64,000 nt of DNA, taken from NCBI RefSeq assembly GCF_013401555.1, contig NZ_CP058552.1, positions 3,286,001 through 3,350,000 of the forward strand. Reading direction: 5' to 3'. Of this stretch, positions 46,903-55,432 are shown in pieces (positions within the stretch are counted from its first letter, which is position 1; every line of letters starts with the position of its first letter). Made by a program: the position numbers and the translations under genes. The stretch comes from Paenibacillus sp. E222. GTDB taxonomy: Bacteria; Bacillota; Bacilli; Paenibacillales; Paenibacillaceae. The notes beneath the pieces are model-generated. The model saw nothing but the letters and a program-made list of their open reading frames with translations, was not told the origin of the DNA and searched no databases.

Positions 46903-48024
46903 GTGGCTGAAAAACGTGATTATTATGAGGTACTTGGCGTCGGCAAAAATGCCAGCGACGAGGAAATCAAAAAGGCATACCGCAAGCTTGCCCGTCAGTA
47001 TCACCCTGACGTAAACAAGGCTGCTGACGCGGAAGCCAAGTTTAAGGAAGTTAAAGAAGCTTATGATGTGGTCAGTGATAGCCAGAAGCGGGCACAGTAT
47101 GATCAATACGGTCATATTGATCCAAATCAGGGCGGATTCGGCGGCGGTGGCGATTTTGGCGGCGGCGGCTTTGGCGACATCTTCGATATGTTCTTTGGCG
47201 GTGGTGGTGGACGACGTGATCCAAATGCTCCGCAACGGGGGAACGATCTGCAATACACCATGACGATTGAGTTCAAGGAAGCAGTATTTGGTAAGGAAAC
47301 CGACATTACCATTCCACGTACCGAAGGCTGTGATACTTGTCATGGCTCAGGTGCGAAACCCGGAACCAAACCGGAGACCTGTTCCGTCTGCCAAGGTAGC
47401 GGTCAACAGGAAGTGGTTCAAAATACACCGTTTGGCCGTATGGTCAACCGTCGTGCTTGTTCGAACTGTAACGGTTCGGGACAAATTATCAAGGAAAAAT
47501 GTACAACATGCAGCGGCAGCGGTAAAGTACGCAAACAACGCAAAATTCATGTTCGCATTCCAGCGGGTGTAGATGACGGCGCTCAACTGCGTATGACTGG
47601 TGAAGGTGAAGGTGGTCTCCGCGGAGGACCAGCAGGAGATCTGTATATTGTCATCCGTGTGAAATCACATGATTTCTTCGAGCGTGAAGGCGATGATATC
47701 TATTGCGAAATTCCGCTTACCTTCGCTCAGGCCGCATTGGGAGATGAGATTGAAATTCCAACGCTATCCGAAAAAGTCAAGCTGAAAGTACCTGCCGGTA
47801 CACAGACAGGAACGTACTTCCGTCTCAAAGGCAAAGGCGTACCACGCCTGCGCGGCATGGGGCAAGGGGATCAGCATGTGAAAGTCGTTGTCGTTACGCC
47901 TAGCAAGCTGAATGACGAGCAGAAAGATCTGCTTCGCCAAATCGCTGCGCTGGATGGAGAACAAACTCATGAGCATGAGCAATCCTTCTTTGACCGGGTG
48001 AAACGGGCCTTCCGTGGAGACTGA
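46903..48024 (+). CDS. dnaJ: Chaperone DnaJ (Hsp40)
   Basis: 373 residues from GTG 46903 with GGGGGTGG upstream (no in-frame ATG nearby). J domain with HPD in [14 protein letters not shown], a Gly/Phe-rich linker ([20 protein letters not shown]), four zinc-finger repeats [24 protein letters not shown] and CTTCSGSG, then the C-terminal substrate domains. Stimulates DnaK ATPase. Last gene of the operon, followed by a strong terminator. Confidence 0.98.
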   Translation: MAEKRDYYEVLGVGKNASDEEIKKAYRKLARQYHPDVNKAADAEAKFKEVKEAYDVVSDSQKRAQYDQYGHIDPNQGGFGGGGDFGGGGFGDIFDMFFGGGGGRRDPNAPQRGNDLQYTMTIEFKEAVFGKETDITIPRTEGCDTCHGSGAKPGTKPETCSVCQGSGQQEVVQNTPFGRMVNRRACSNCNGSGQIIKEKCTTCSGSGKVRKQRKIHVRIPAGVDDGAQLRMTGEGEGGLRGGPAGDLYIVIRVKSHDFFEREGDDIYCEIPLTFAQAALGDEIEIPTLSEKVKLKVPAGTQTGTYFRLKGKGVPRLRGMGQGDQHVKVVVVTPSKLNDEQKDLLRQIAALDGEQTHEHEQSFFDRVKRAFRGD

Positions 48025-48045
48025 GTCGTAATCATTTATTTAAAA

Positions 48046-48084
48046 AGGACACCACAGCGGTTTTTCCGCAGGGTGTCCTTTTTT
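48046..48084 (+). terminator. Terminator of the heat-shock operon
   Basis: AAGGACACC / GGGTGTCCTT with an inner GCGG / CCGC stem, followed by TTTTTTG. Confidence 0.9.
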
Positions 48085-48174
48085 GCATAATATGGGCACG
48101 GTTGCGGAAAGATACCAGACATGAGCATTCAGTGGTTTACTGATGTGCCGAAACTAGGGAAGCAGGTGAATCGG

Positions 48175-48543
48175 ATGACCGAAAAAAATATTTTGGCGTA
48201 TTTCCATAGCCCGGAGCAAGCGGAAGGAGCAGCCAAAAAACTGGAGGCATTGCGAGTGGAAGACCTGTCTATCAATCGATTCAGTCGTTATGCGGGTGTC
48301 GGGCCAAGTGGAGCATCCTTTACACCAGGCGTATCCGGCAGCTTTTCTTCCTGGGTACCAGGAGCTCTAGGCACAAATGCCAGCGCGGGAATCATGGCGG
48401 CAGCAGATCCTTCTGCGAGCGGTATGAGCGATGGCGGACAAGAGGGTCCGACAGGCAGAGATGTATTACTGACCGTTGTTGTTGACGAGGCAGTGCATCA
48501 TCGCGCTCTATCCATTATCGAACAAGCCGGCGGTATGATCTAG
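48175..48543 (+). CDS. Hypothetical stress-type protein, 122 aa (paralogue of 48986-49378)
   Basis: Start ATG 48175 (MTEKNILAYFHSPEQAEGAA) is preferred because AGCAGGTG lies upstream; the frame is open to 48121. An N-terminal alpha/beta unit with AEGAAKKLEALRVEDLSINR, a central Gly/Ser/Ala-rich loop (about 40-85), and a C-terminal strand-helix LLTVVVDEAVHHRALSIIEQ-AGG. The shape suggests a small ferredoxin-like fold as in general-stress 17M-type proteins; no function is known. It shares N- and C-terminal patterns with the protein at 48986. Located between the dnaJ terminator and a dispersed repeat. Confidence 0.7.
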   Translation: MTEKNILAYFHSPEQAEGAAKKLEALRVEDLSINRFSRYAGVGPSGASFTPGVSGSFSSWVPGALGTNASAGIMAAADPSASGMSDGGQEGPTGRDVLLTVVVDEAVHHRALSIIEQAGGMI

Positions 48544-48554
48544 TTTCACCAAAT

Positions 48555-48785
48555 CTATATAAGATGGACAGAGAATTACACTTTAACGGAGAGTGTAGAA
48601 CCAATCTGAAGAAGCGAAGCGTTCGCCTGAAAGCTTTCGTAAGAAAGCTACTTCGGAAGCATACGCTATCACCGGATTTCTCCCTTTAAGAAAGGAGATG
48701 AAGAAATCTGGGGATAACAGCGATCGGAGGATGGTACTACAATCGGAGTGGTATAGTGTAACAAGTATTAGTTCATTTTATATAG
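48555..48785 (+). repeat. Dispersed structured intergenic repeat, copy B
   Basis: 231 nt bounded by inverted ends CTATATAAGATGGAC (48555) and GTTCATTTTATATAG (ending 48785), with inner TTACAC (48576) / GTGTAA (48756). Internal features match copy A: GAACCAATCTGAAGAA, GCGAA-GCG-TTCGC hairpin, AGCTTTC / GAAAGCT, CTTCGGAAG, and the long stem TATCACCGGATTTCT (48667-48681) with AGAAATCTGGGGATA (48702-48716), then ACAGCGATCGGAGG. Sense orientation, 29 nt before the start of the next gene and overlapping its expected 5' untranslated region. No ORF. Confidence 0.8.
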
Positions 48786-48813
48786 ATACCTATTTTGAAG
48801 GAGGAGCATAACG

Positions 48814-48993
48814 ATGGCAGAACATGAACGTCCAGGCAAGATTTTGACGAAAACGGAAAAGATGAAGCGAATGCAGTCCGCCAAAAATGAGGACGTGGAA
48901 TTCAGTGCCGAAGCTGCAGATCATGAAGATATAGAGGCTTTGCGCCGAAGCGAAGCCGCCGATCGTCGTCAGGGTCGGGAGATTCATGACTGA
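48814..48993 (+). CDS. Small YfhD-like protein, 59 aa
   Basis: ATG 48814 has GAAGGAGGAG upstream. Translation begins MAEHERPGKILTKTEKMKRM and continues QSAKNEDVEFSAEAADHEDI and EALRRSEAADRRQGREIHD. The EFS-x-E-x-ADHED-x-EA pattern followed by E-AADRRQ resembles the YfhD family of small, charged proteins of Bacilli (function unknown, some stress- or sporulation-linked). Very hydrophilic, probably partly disordered. It overlaps the next gene by 8 nt, so the two are translationally coupled. Confidence 0.75.
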   Translation: MAEHERPGKILTKTEKMKRMQSAKNEDVEFSAEAADHEDIEALRRSEAADRRQGREIHD

Positions 48994-49378
48994 TGATCGC
49001 TCTGCAGTAATTATCGAAGCGGTATTTACGAGTTGGTCCGAGGCTGAATCTGCACGCAGAGCGCTGGAATTGCTGCACCCAAACCAATTGAGTATTGAGA
49101 GTTTGAATAACTCATCGTCTTCAGTGGAATCGGGAGCACCTGAGGGCACGGATAACTCGGCCACGGCTCTGATTGGGGGATTCAGTGGTGAGCTGAATGT
49201 CCTTTCTCTCATTAGCGATGAGACCGAGGTGTTGTCGGGTGGACAAGTCTATGACGATCCGGATGCTGGCTCTGAAGGCAAGCCCAAGCAAGAAATCTTG
49301 CTGACCGTATCCGTATCCAGTGACTCTCTCCCGCAAGCTGCAGAGATGATTACGCAGAACGGTGGACGCTTTTGCTAA
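48986..49378 (+). CDS. Hypothetical stress-type protein, 130 aa (paralogue of 48175-48543)
   Basis: Starts MTDDRSAVIIEAVFTSWSEA within the end of the YfhD-like gene. The N-terminal unit (EAVFTSWSEAESARRALELL, then LSIESL) and the C-terminal LLTVSVSSDSLPQAAEMITQ-NGG correspond to parts of the protein at 48175; the middle is a Ser/Gly/Glu-rich variable region. Probably a diverged tandem duplicate with the small gene between. No membrane helix. Followed by a terminator at 49406. Function unknown. Confidence 0.7.
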   Translation: MTDDRSAVIIEAVFTSWSEAESARRALELLHPNQLSIESLNNSSSSVESGAPEGTDNSATALIGGFSGELNVLSLISDETEVLSGGQVYDDPDAGSEGKPKQEILLTVSVSSDSLPQAAEMITQNGGRFC

Positions 49379-49405
49379 CAAGTTAATCGAGTGTAGTCAT
49401 AATGA

Positions 49406-49448
49406 AAACAGGGTATTCGAGCAGTCAGGCTGCGGGTATCCTGTTTTT
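49406..49448 (+). terminator. Terminator before prmA
   Basis: AAACAGGGTATTCG pairs with CGGGTATCCTGTTT (three G-U wobbles), with an inner GCAG / CTGC, followed by TT. Confidence 0.75.
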
Positions 49449-49540
49449 GCTGTTTCTTTTACTGCCGCGGTTTTGTACTCCTGCTCGCTTGTGTAGTACA
49501 ATGGTTGGGATGTTTGAAAAATGAGGAGGAAAAACGAAGT

Positions 49541-50506
49541 ATGTTATGGCATGAACTAACAATACATACCACAGAAGAAGCTGTGGAGATGATTTCGAAT
49601 TTTTTACATGAAGCGGGTGCTGGAGGGGTCTCGATTGAAGAGTCCGGTACTTTAAATAAAAAACGGGATACGACGTATGGGGAGTTATACGAGTTTCCTT
49701 TGAATGATATTCCTGAAGGCTTTGCAGTCATTAAAGGATACTTCTCTGAAGGTACGGACATGGATGCATTGCAAGCTGAAGTAAGTCCACGCATCGAGCA
49801 ACTTTCCGAATTCGATATCCAAACGGGTGAGGTTCGTTTTGAGACGCGAACAGTGGACGAAAATGACTGGGCGAACGCCTGGAAACAATATTTCAAGCCA
49901 GTACGTGTCTCGGAACGTCTAACCATTAAACCGACATGGGAAGAGTATACGCCGGAAAGCCCGAATGAGAAAATTATTGAGCTCGATCCAGGCATGGCGT
50001 TTGGTACGGGAACACATCCAACCACCTCGCTTTGTCTGCGTACACTGGAATCAGTCATTCAGGGTGGCGAGGAAGTGATTGACGTAGGTACAGGTTCTGG
50101 CATCTTGGCCATAGGAGCTGTCCTTCTCGGTGCAAAACATGTGCTGGCGCTGGACCTCGATCCGGTTGCGGTGGCAAGTGCTAAAGAAAATGTGGAACTG
50201 AACGGGCTGGGACAACAAATTACGGTGAAAGAGAGTGATCTGTTGTCTGTTCTGGGCAGTCAGGACCCTGCGCTGGGTGTGAAGCTCCCGGTGAAAGTTA
50301 TCGTTGCCAACATTTTGGCCGAAATTATTATGCTGTTTGTGGATGATGTCTATCATGCGCTTGAGTCTGGCGGCGTTTATATTACTTCAGGCATTTGGAA
50401 AAATAAAGAGCAGCTTGTCCATGATGCGCTCGTTGCTTCCGGCTTCGAAATCAGTTCGGTGCATCGCGATGAGGACTGGATCGCGTTTGTGGCGAGAAAG
50501 AGGTAA
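49541..50506 (+). CDS. prmA: Ribosomal protein L11 methyltransferase
   Basis: 321 residues from ATG 49541 (MLWHELTIHTTEEAVEMISN) with GAGGAGG upstream; the frame to 49505 is not needed. Trimethylates L11. Motifs: ELDPGMAFGTGTHPTTSLCL, VIDVGTGSGILAIGAVLLGA (motif I), DLDPVAVASAKENVELN and VANILAEIIMLF (motif IV). Position after the dnaJ region corresponds to B. subtilis yqeT. Confidence 0.96.
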   Translation: MLWHELTIHTTEEAVEMISNFLHEAGAGGVSIEESGTLNKKRDTTYGELYEFPLNDIPEGFAVIKGYFSEGTDMDALQAEVSPRIEQLSEFDIQTGEVRFETRTVDENDWANAWKQYFKPVRVSERLTIKPTWEEYTPESPNEKIIELDPGMAFGTGTHPTTSLCLRTLESVIQGGEEVIDVGTGSGILAIGAVLLGAKHVLALDLDPVAVASAKENVELNGLGQQITVKESDLLSVLGSQDPALGVKLPVKVIVANILAEIIMLFVDDVYHALESGGVYITSGIWKNKEQLVHDALVASGFEISSVHRDEDWIAFVARKR

Positions 50507-50509
50507 CCG

Positions 50510-51187
50510 ATGGACTTAAACTCGTTCTTTCGTTATCCGCTGGATCAGCTGCCGTTCTTCCTGCTGACCATCCTGATTGCTTTTACGGTCCATGAATTTT
50601 CTCATGCGTATTTTGCCAACAAATTCGGTGATCCGACGGCCAAGCTGCTGGGCCGGGTTACTCTCAATCCAGTCGTACACTTTGACTTGTTTGGGGTGCT
50701 ATTGCTCGTTATTGCTGGATTCGGTTGGGCACGACCTGTTCCAGTGAATCGGGCGAACTTTGACAAACCAAGATTGATGGGTGTTATCGTCTCTGCAGCA
50801 GGGCCACTAAGCAATCTGCTGCTCGCGATCATCGGTACGATCATCTATGCGTCCCTGGTTGGTTCGGGGGCATTGGGTGGCATTGAGAATGAACGGTTGC
50901 TTACGGCAATCTCCATGTTTTTCTCCATATTTAACTTGACGAACTTTTTCCTTTTTCTCTTTAATCTTATTCCGTTGCCTCCATTGGACGGATATCGAAT
51001 TCTGGAGGATATTCTGCCGCCTTCAATCAGCCGCAAACTGCAAGGGGTGGAGCAATGGTCCATATTTATTTTCCTGTTGATCCTTGTTATTCCACCATTG
51101 CAAAATGCGACGATTCAACCTCTATATCAATTTGCCCAGAATATGTATGTGGATCTGGCAAGGATAATCATCGGTTTATATCGTTAG
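50510..51187 (+). CDS. Site-2-protease-family (M50) membrane metalloprotease
   Basis: 225 residues, about five to six membrane helices. Zinc motif HEFSHAYF (His-Glu-x2-His) near residue 28 and the second motif LFNLIPLPPLDGYRI with the Asp ligand near 160. No PDZ domain, so it is in the short YwhC/YydH-like S2P group, whose substrates are unknown. Starts 3 nt after prmA and is probably co-transcribed. It is absent from this position in B. subtilis. Confidence 0.9.
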   Translation: MDLNSFFRYPLDQLPFFLLTILIAFTVHEFSHAYFANKFGDPTAKLLGRVTLNPVVHFDLFGVLLLVIAGFGWARPVPVNRANFDKPRLMGVIVSAAGPLSNLLLAIIGTIIYASLVGSGALGGIENERLLTAISMFFSIFNLTNFFLFLFNLIPLPPLDGYRILEDILPPSISRKLQGVEQWSIFIFLLILVIPPLQNATIQPLYQFAQNMYVDLARIIIGLYR

Positions 51188-51325
51188 AAACGTATGGTGT
51201 ATGGGACTGAAATACTGGTCAGATAGACATAAAAGTTGTATGATCATCTGTGGCGATTGGATTCATGCCTGCCATCAGGCGGGGTGAATTCCAGTCATAA
51301 CAGGACAGAATGGGTGGATAGACGA

Positions 51326-52090
51326 ATGCAGCGTTATTTTGTATCTGCAGAACAGTTTAATGAACATTCCGTGGTCATCACGGGTGATGATGCGCGCCAT
51401 ATCGGCAAAGTGATGCGTGGTAAACCTGGAGATAAACTGATTGTCAGTGACGGAAACTCCAAAGAAGCTTTGGTGGAGATTGAAAGCATCGAAGCCCAGC
51501 AAGTAACAGCGAATATTGTGGAGCCCCTCGAAATGGACCATGAAGCGCGTATACGTGTAACCGTGGCTCAAAGCTTGCCAAAAGGCGATAAGATGGAGAC
51601 GGTCATCCAAAGATGTACAGAGATCGGAGCGGTTTCATTTGTTCCTTTCCTGTCTGAGCGTACGATTGTGCAATATGATGCCAAGAAAGAAGGCAAACGG
51701 TTGGAGCGGTGGCGTAAAATCGCCAAGGAAGCTGCTGAGCAAAGCCATCGGAACCGCATTCCATCCGTTGAGCAGCCACTTTCCTGGAAAGGGCTGCTAT
51801 CTTCTTTTGAGGGCTACAGTCTGGTATGTTATTGTTATGAAAAGGAAAACGGCAAGCAGTTAAGAGACGCATTGAAGCCGTTTGTGGAGCAGCTTGCACC
51901 TGGTGCGAGCGCTGAAGTGTTGATCGTTGTTGGACCTGAGGGCGGATTCTCGGAGAGGGAAACGATTGAAGCCGATCAGGCGGGTGCTGTATCCGTTGGA
52001 CTGGGCAAACGCATCTTGCGGGCCGAGACAGCCGGAATGGCGGCGCTAACTTGTGTCTTATATGAATCCGGAGAAATGGGGGGAATGTAA
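51326..52090 (+). CDS. rsmE: 16S rRNA (uracil1498-N3)-methyltransferase
   Basis: 254 residues from ATG 51326 (MQRYFVSAEQFNEHSVVITG). SPOUT/trefoil-knot enzyme: ITGDDARHIGKVMRGKPGDK, AQSLPKGDKMETVIQRCTEI, EQSHRNRIPSVEQPL, and the knot VVGPEGGFSERE with GLGKRILRAETAGMAAL. Methylates U1498 of 16S rRNA. The frame is open to 51236, but the family begins here. Corresponds to B. subtilis yqeU, followed 2 nt later by mtaB. Confidence 0.95.
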   Translation: MQRYFVSAEQFNEHSVVITGDDARHIGKVMRGKPGDKLIVSDGNSKEALVEIESIEAQQVTANIVEPLEMDHEARIRVTVAQSLPKGDKMETVIQRCTEIGAVSFVPFLSERTIVQYDAKKEGKRLERWRKIAKEAAEQSHRNRIPSVEQPLSWKGLLSSFEGYSLVCYCYEKENGKQLRDALKPFVEQLAPGASAEVLIVVGPEGGFSERETIEADQAGAVSVGLGKRILRAETAGMAALTCVLYESGEMGGM

Positions 52091-52092
52091 TT

Positions 52093-53439
52093 ATGCCATC
52101 CGTGGCGTTTTACACCTTAGGCTGCAAAGTTAATTTTTATGATACAGAGGCGATTTGGCAATTGTTCAAAAATGAAGGATACGATCAGGTAGACTTTGAC
52201 GAACAGACAGCGGATGTATACTTGATTAATACTTGTACAGTAACCAATACCGGCGACAAAAAGAGCCGCCAGATTATCCGTCGTGCCATTCGGCGCAACC
52301 CGGATGCGATTGTAGCCGTTACAGGCTGTTATGCGCAAACTTCACCGGCAGAAATTCTGGACATCCCTGGTGTGGATCTGGTTATCGGTACACAGGACCG
52401 GGACAAAATTTTGCCATATGTCAATGAAATTCAGGAATCACGTCAACCCGTCAATGCTGTGCGTAACATCATGAAAACGCGGGTGTTTGAAGAGATGGAC
52501 GTACCGGATTTTGCCGATCGTACCCGTGCATTTCTGAAAATCCAAGATGGCTGCAACAACTTCTGTACGTTCTGCATTATTCCGTGGTCGCGTGGACTTT
52601 CCCGCAGCCGGGAAGCAAACAGCATCATCCAACAGGCTCATCAACTCGTACACGCCGGGTACAAGGAAATTGTCCTGACAGGCATACATACCGGTGGGTA
52701 CGGAGATGACATGGAGAATTATGATCTGACGGATCTGCTATGGGACTTGGATAAAGTAGAGGGCCTGGAACGTATTAGAATCAGTTCGATTGAAGCCAGT
52801 CAGATTGATGATCGGATGCTGGATGTGATTAAACGTTCAGACAAACTTGTGCGCCACTTCCACATTCCGCTGCAAGCAGGCGATGATACCGTATTGAAAC
52901 GTATGCGCCGTAAATATACGACCGAAGAGTTTTACAATAAAATGCTTCGCATTCGGGAAGCAATGCCGGATGTAGCAATTACAACCGACGTTATTGTAGG
53001 GTTCCCGGGTGAGACGGATGAGATGTTCCGTAATGGCTATGAACTGATGAAGAAAATCGGATTTTCCGAAATGCACGTTTTCCCCTATTCCAAACGAACT
53101 GGAACACCGGCAGCACGTATGGAGGATCAGGTGGATGAGGAAGTCAAAAATGCGCGCGTGCATGAACTGATTGAGCTATCCGAGCAAATGCAGCTGGCAT
53201 ACGCCAAGCAATTTGTGGGCCAAGTACTGGATGTCATTCCTGAAGGTGAAGCCAAGGGCCGTGAAGGCAGTGGTAAACTGCACGGTTACAGTGACAACTA
53301 CATTCAGTTGGTCTTTGATGGTTCCCTGGATATGGTCGGCAAGGTATGCCGTGTCAAAGTGACCGAAGCGGGTGTGAATGAAAGCCAGGCTACGTTGGTT
53401 CGTGTGTTGGAGGAAAATCTCAAGTCCGCAGCGATGTAA
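52093..53439 (+). CDS. mtaB: tRNA t6A37 methylthiotransferase MtaB
   Basis: 448 residues. N-terminal MTTase domain FYTLGCKVNFYDTEAIWQLF with Cys ligands continuing in LINTCTVTNTGDKKSRQ and VTGCYAQ; radical SAM cluster in DGCNNFCTFCIIPWSRG (Cys-x3-Cys-x2-Cys); C-terminal TRAM domain GRGSG-like (REGSGKLHGYSDNYIQLVFD). Converts t6A to ms2t6A at position 37 of tRNAs for ANN codons. GGGGGAATG precedes ATG 52093. Equivalent to B. subtilis yqeV. Confidence 0.96.
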   Translation: MPSVAFYTLGCKVNFYDTEAIWQLFKNEGYDQVDFDEQTADVYLINTCTVTNTGDKKSRQIIRRAIRRNPDAIVAVTGCYAQTSPAEILDIPGVDLVIGTQDRDKILPYVNEIQESRQPVNAVRNIMKTRVFEEMDVPDFADRTRAFLKIQDGCNNFCTFCIIPWSRGLSRSREANSIIQQAHQLVHAGYKEIVLTGIHTGGYGDDMENYDLTDLLWDLDKVEGLERIRISSIEASQIDDRMLDVIKRSDKLVRHFHIPLQAGDDTVLKRMRRKYTTEEFYNKMLRIREAMPDVAITTDVIVGFPGETDEMFRNGYELMKKIGFSEMHVFPYSKRTGTPAARMEDQVDEEVKNARVHELIELSEQMQLAYAKQFVGQVLDVIPEGEAKGREGSGKLHGYSDNYIQLVFDGSLDMVGKVCRVKVTEAGVNESQATLVRVLEENLKSAAM

Positions 53440-53456
53440 TCGAGGCGTTAGGAACA

Positions 53457-53517
53457 AGGATTTCATTTCCTTGGGGAGCGTACCCGTGGAGATGAGGTCC
53501 TTCTTTTTCCAAAAAAG
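53457..53517 (+). terminator. Terminator after mtaB
   Basis: AGGATTTCATTTCC pairs with GGAGATGAGGTCCT (some mismatches and a wobble), then TCTTTTT. Confidence 0.6.
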
Positions 53518-53549
53518 ATGAAGTCAATTCCGTAATGGGGGAGAGCAGC

Positions 53550-53984
53550 ATGAATAAAAAAGAAATTTCGGCAGGCGGAGTCGTCTACCGCACGGGAGAA
53601 GACGGAAAGCTCCAAATTCAACTGATTGTAGATCGCTACGGCAAAACGACTCTCGCCAAGGGCAAAATGGAAGCTGGAGAAACGGTAGAACAAACCGCAC
53701 TGCGTGAGATTCTGGAAGAGACAGGCATGGTCGGCCGAATTGTAGAACCCGTCGATATCATTGCTTATACGTATCAGCATGCTGAGTTTGGTCCGGTGGA
53801 CAAGGAAGTTCATTATTATCTCGTTGAAGCGGAAAGCGGCGATCTGCAGCCTCAGATTGAAGAAATCAAAGGTGTAGATTGGTACGCTCCGGAAGAAGCT
53901 TGGTCCAGACAGCAGCATAGCGGATACGATAATAACGATGACATTTTACGAGTGGCACTGAACAAATTAGGCATTAACGTATAG
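53550..53984 (+). CDS. NUDIX hydrolase
   Basis: 144 residues from ATG 53550 (MNKKEISAGGVVYRTGEDGK). Complete Nudix box GKMEAGETVEQTALREILEE followed by TGM; an Ap4A-hydrolase-like pattern precedes it (TLAKGKMEAGE). Hydrolyses nucleoside-diphosphate-linked compounds; substrate not predictable. GGGGGAG upstream. Convergent with the Na/Pi transporter gene. Confidence 0.9.
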   Translation: MNKKEISAGGVVYRTGEDGKLQIQLIVDRYGKTTLAKGKMEAGETVEQTALREILEETGMVGRIVEPVDIIAYTYQHAEFGPVDKEVHYYLVEAESGDLQPQIEEIKGVDWYAPEEAWSRQQHSGYDNNDDILRVALNKLGINV

Positions 53985-53997
53985 CTGTTTTCTATTG

Positions 53998-54018
53998 AGT
54001 GACGTATCGCTACTTTTT
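53998..54018 (+). terminator. Weak terminator after the NUDIX gene
   Basis: AGTGA / TCGCT around CGTA, followed by ACTTTTTG, between convergent genes. Confidence 0.4.
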
Positions 54019-54043
54019 GTCGAGAGTGAGAGAGTTTCGAACA

Positions 54044-55045
54044 TCAGGCCATGGGTGACTTCGCCACTGGGGTGGAGACCGGTGGTTTTTTGTGCCAAAT
54101 CGGCAAGTAACAGAACGGCAAGGCAAGCAGTGAACTGGTGACGTTAAAAAGGGTCTGGGCGTGCGCAATCTGCGCCCCGTTATCCGCTGACAGCCAGGCC
54201 GAAGCTGCATGCAGCTGGCCGATCAGCGGCATAAATAGCAGCGCTCCCGCAATGTTTAGTACGACATGGGAGGCTGCGACAAATTTGCCTGCGGATGCTC
54301 CGCCAGCGGCAGCAATCACGGCGGTGATACAGGTCCCTACGTTCGACCCGATCACAATGGCGATGCCGATCTCCACAGGCAGTACGCCTGTGGCTGCAAG
54401 CGTAATCGCCATGCTGATGACGGCTGCGCTGCTATGAATGAGCGCCGTCAGGCAGGCACCTGCCAGAAAGCCCCACCACAAGCTGTCGGCTGAGCGATCC
54501 AGAAACCACTGGAATACGCCCAACCTTCGCAGGGGTACGGCAATGGATTGCATCACTTGAATGCCTGTCATAACGAGGGCAAATCCGGCTGAAGCGAGAA
54601 AGCTGTATTGCATGGTAGACAGCGTCCGGCGTGTGCGTTCAGGAGCGAGCTGATTTCGTTCACCAAGCACAACTAAGACGGCCCAGCCTGTAAGTGACAA
54701 GGCAAGCAGAGGCAGGGAAACCCGTCCGATCTGCAGTCCGACCAGCTCGGTGGTCAGGCACGTCCCGATGTTGGTGCCGAGAATAATGCCAAGTGTGCGT
54801 CCGTAGCTAATTAATCTGGCGTTCGCGAGTCCAATGGTGAGCACGGTGACGGCGGTACTGCTTTGCAGCAGGGCTGTAGCGCCCGCACTGAAAGCCATGC
54901 CTTTCCAGGGAGCAGAGGTAGCACGGCCCAGCCATCCAGCCAACATGGGCCCGGCCATCCGCTGTAAGGCTGTTTCCATCAGCTTCATCCCGCCAAAAAA
55001 GATAAGAAGCCCGTATAGTAAGGGCAGCACAACATCTCTGAACAT
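54044..55045 (-). CDS. Na/phosphate cotransporter family protein
   Basis: 333 residues, about eight to nine membrane helices. Two inverted repeats of the Na_Pi_cotrans family: GATALLQSSTAVTVLTIGLA with LGTNIGTCLTT, and CLTALIHSSAAVISMAITLA with IGSNVGTCITAVIAA. The QSS and HSS motifs form the substrate site in SLC34-like carriers. No PhoU domain at the C-terminus, which is shorter than in many NptA/YjbB homologues. Start ATG 55045; an AAGGAA lies 12 nt upstream. Divergent from the RlmI-like gene across a repeat-filled region. Confidence 0.9.
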   Translation of the reverse strand: MFRDVVLPLLYGLLIFFGGMKLMETALQRMAGPMLAGWLGRATSAPWKGMAFSAGATALLQSSTAVTVLTIGLANARLISYGRTLGIILGTNIGTCLTTELVGLQIGRVSLPLLALSLTGWAVLVVLGERNQLAPERTRRTLSTMQYSFLASAGFALVMTGIQVMQSIAVPLRRLGVFQWFLDRSADSLWWGFLAGACLTALIHSSAAVISMAITLAATGVLPVEIGIAIVIGSNVGTCITAVIAAAGGASAGKFVAASHVVLNIAGALLFMPLIGQLHAASAWLSADNGAQIAHAQTLFNVTSSLLALPFCYLPIWHKKPPVSTPVAKSPMA

Positions 55046-55168
55046 GAGTTAACATCATTCCTTCCGTGCATATCCTTATTCTCATCCTATGAGTAAATAA
55101 GGACAACCATGACAGGCTAACGGAATTCTGAAGTTAACAGCGTTTGAAAGACCGATAAGTTATCTTAA
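55046..55168. other. Upstream region of the Na/Pi gene
   Basis: About 120 nt before the repeat array begins. It should hold the minus-strand promoter of the transporter; I did not find a convincing -35/-10 pair. Confidence 0.4.
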
Positions 55169-55365
55169 TGGTCACCCAAATTACCGCGCCCCTATTCAAA
55201 AGATACGGAGATTCTGCAAACGCAGCGAAGGGGATGGAGTTGGAACTGTAGAAGCGAAGTGCTCGCCTTTATCCCTTGATTTTTCCTATAGTGAAATGGA
55301 ATCAGAAAAATCTGGGGATAACAGCGATCGGAAGGTTGTTCTGTCATCGCAGTGGCAACTGTGGA
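55169..55365 (+). repeat. Dispersed structured intergenic repeat, copy C (C/D subtype)
   Basis: Begins GGTCACCCAAATTACCGC. A 5' domain CCCCT...AGGGG encloses CTGC / GCAG. Then TTGGAACTGTAGAAGCGAAG and the GCGA-AGTGC-TCGC hairpin, a long stem TTATCCCTTGATTTTT (55269-55284) with AAAAATCTGGGGATAA (55306-55321), and CAGCGATCGGAAGG ending in a GCGAT / ATCGC stem. The 3' half matches copies A and B, while the 5' domain is shared only with copy D. Sense with respect to the gene at 55669. Confidence 0.8.
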
Positions 55366-55395
55366 ATTTGAGATTCATCTGTACAACGACGTAAC

Positions 55396-55432
55396 CGCGA
55401 TCGAAAGTCCGATCCATCCCCGCAGCGGTCAT
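55396..55432 (+). repeat. 3' fragment of the dispersed repeat (C/D subtype)
   Basis: GATCGAAAGTCC, one substitution, ATCCATC, one substitution, CCGCAGCGGTCA: the same run as the 3' end of copy D (55582-55614). It sits between copies C and D and suggests a third, mostly deleted unit. Confidence 0.7.
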
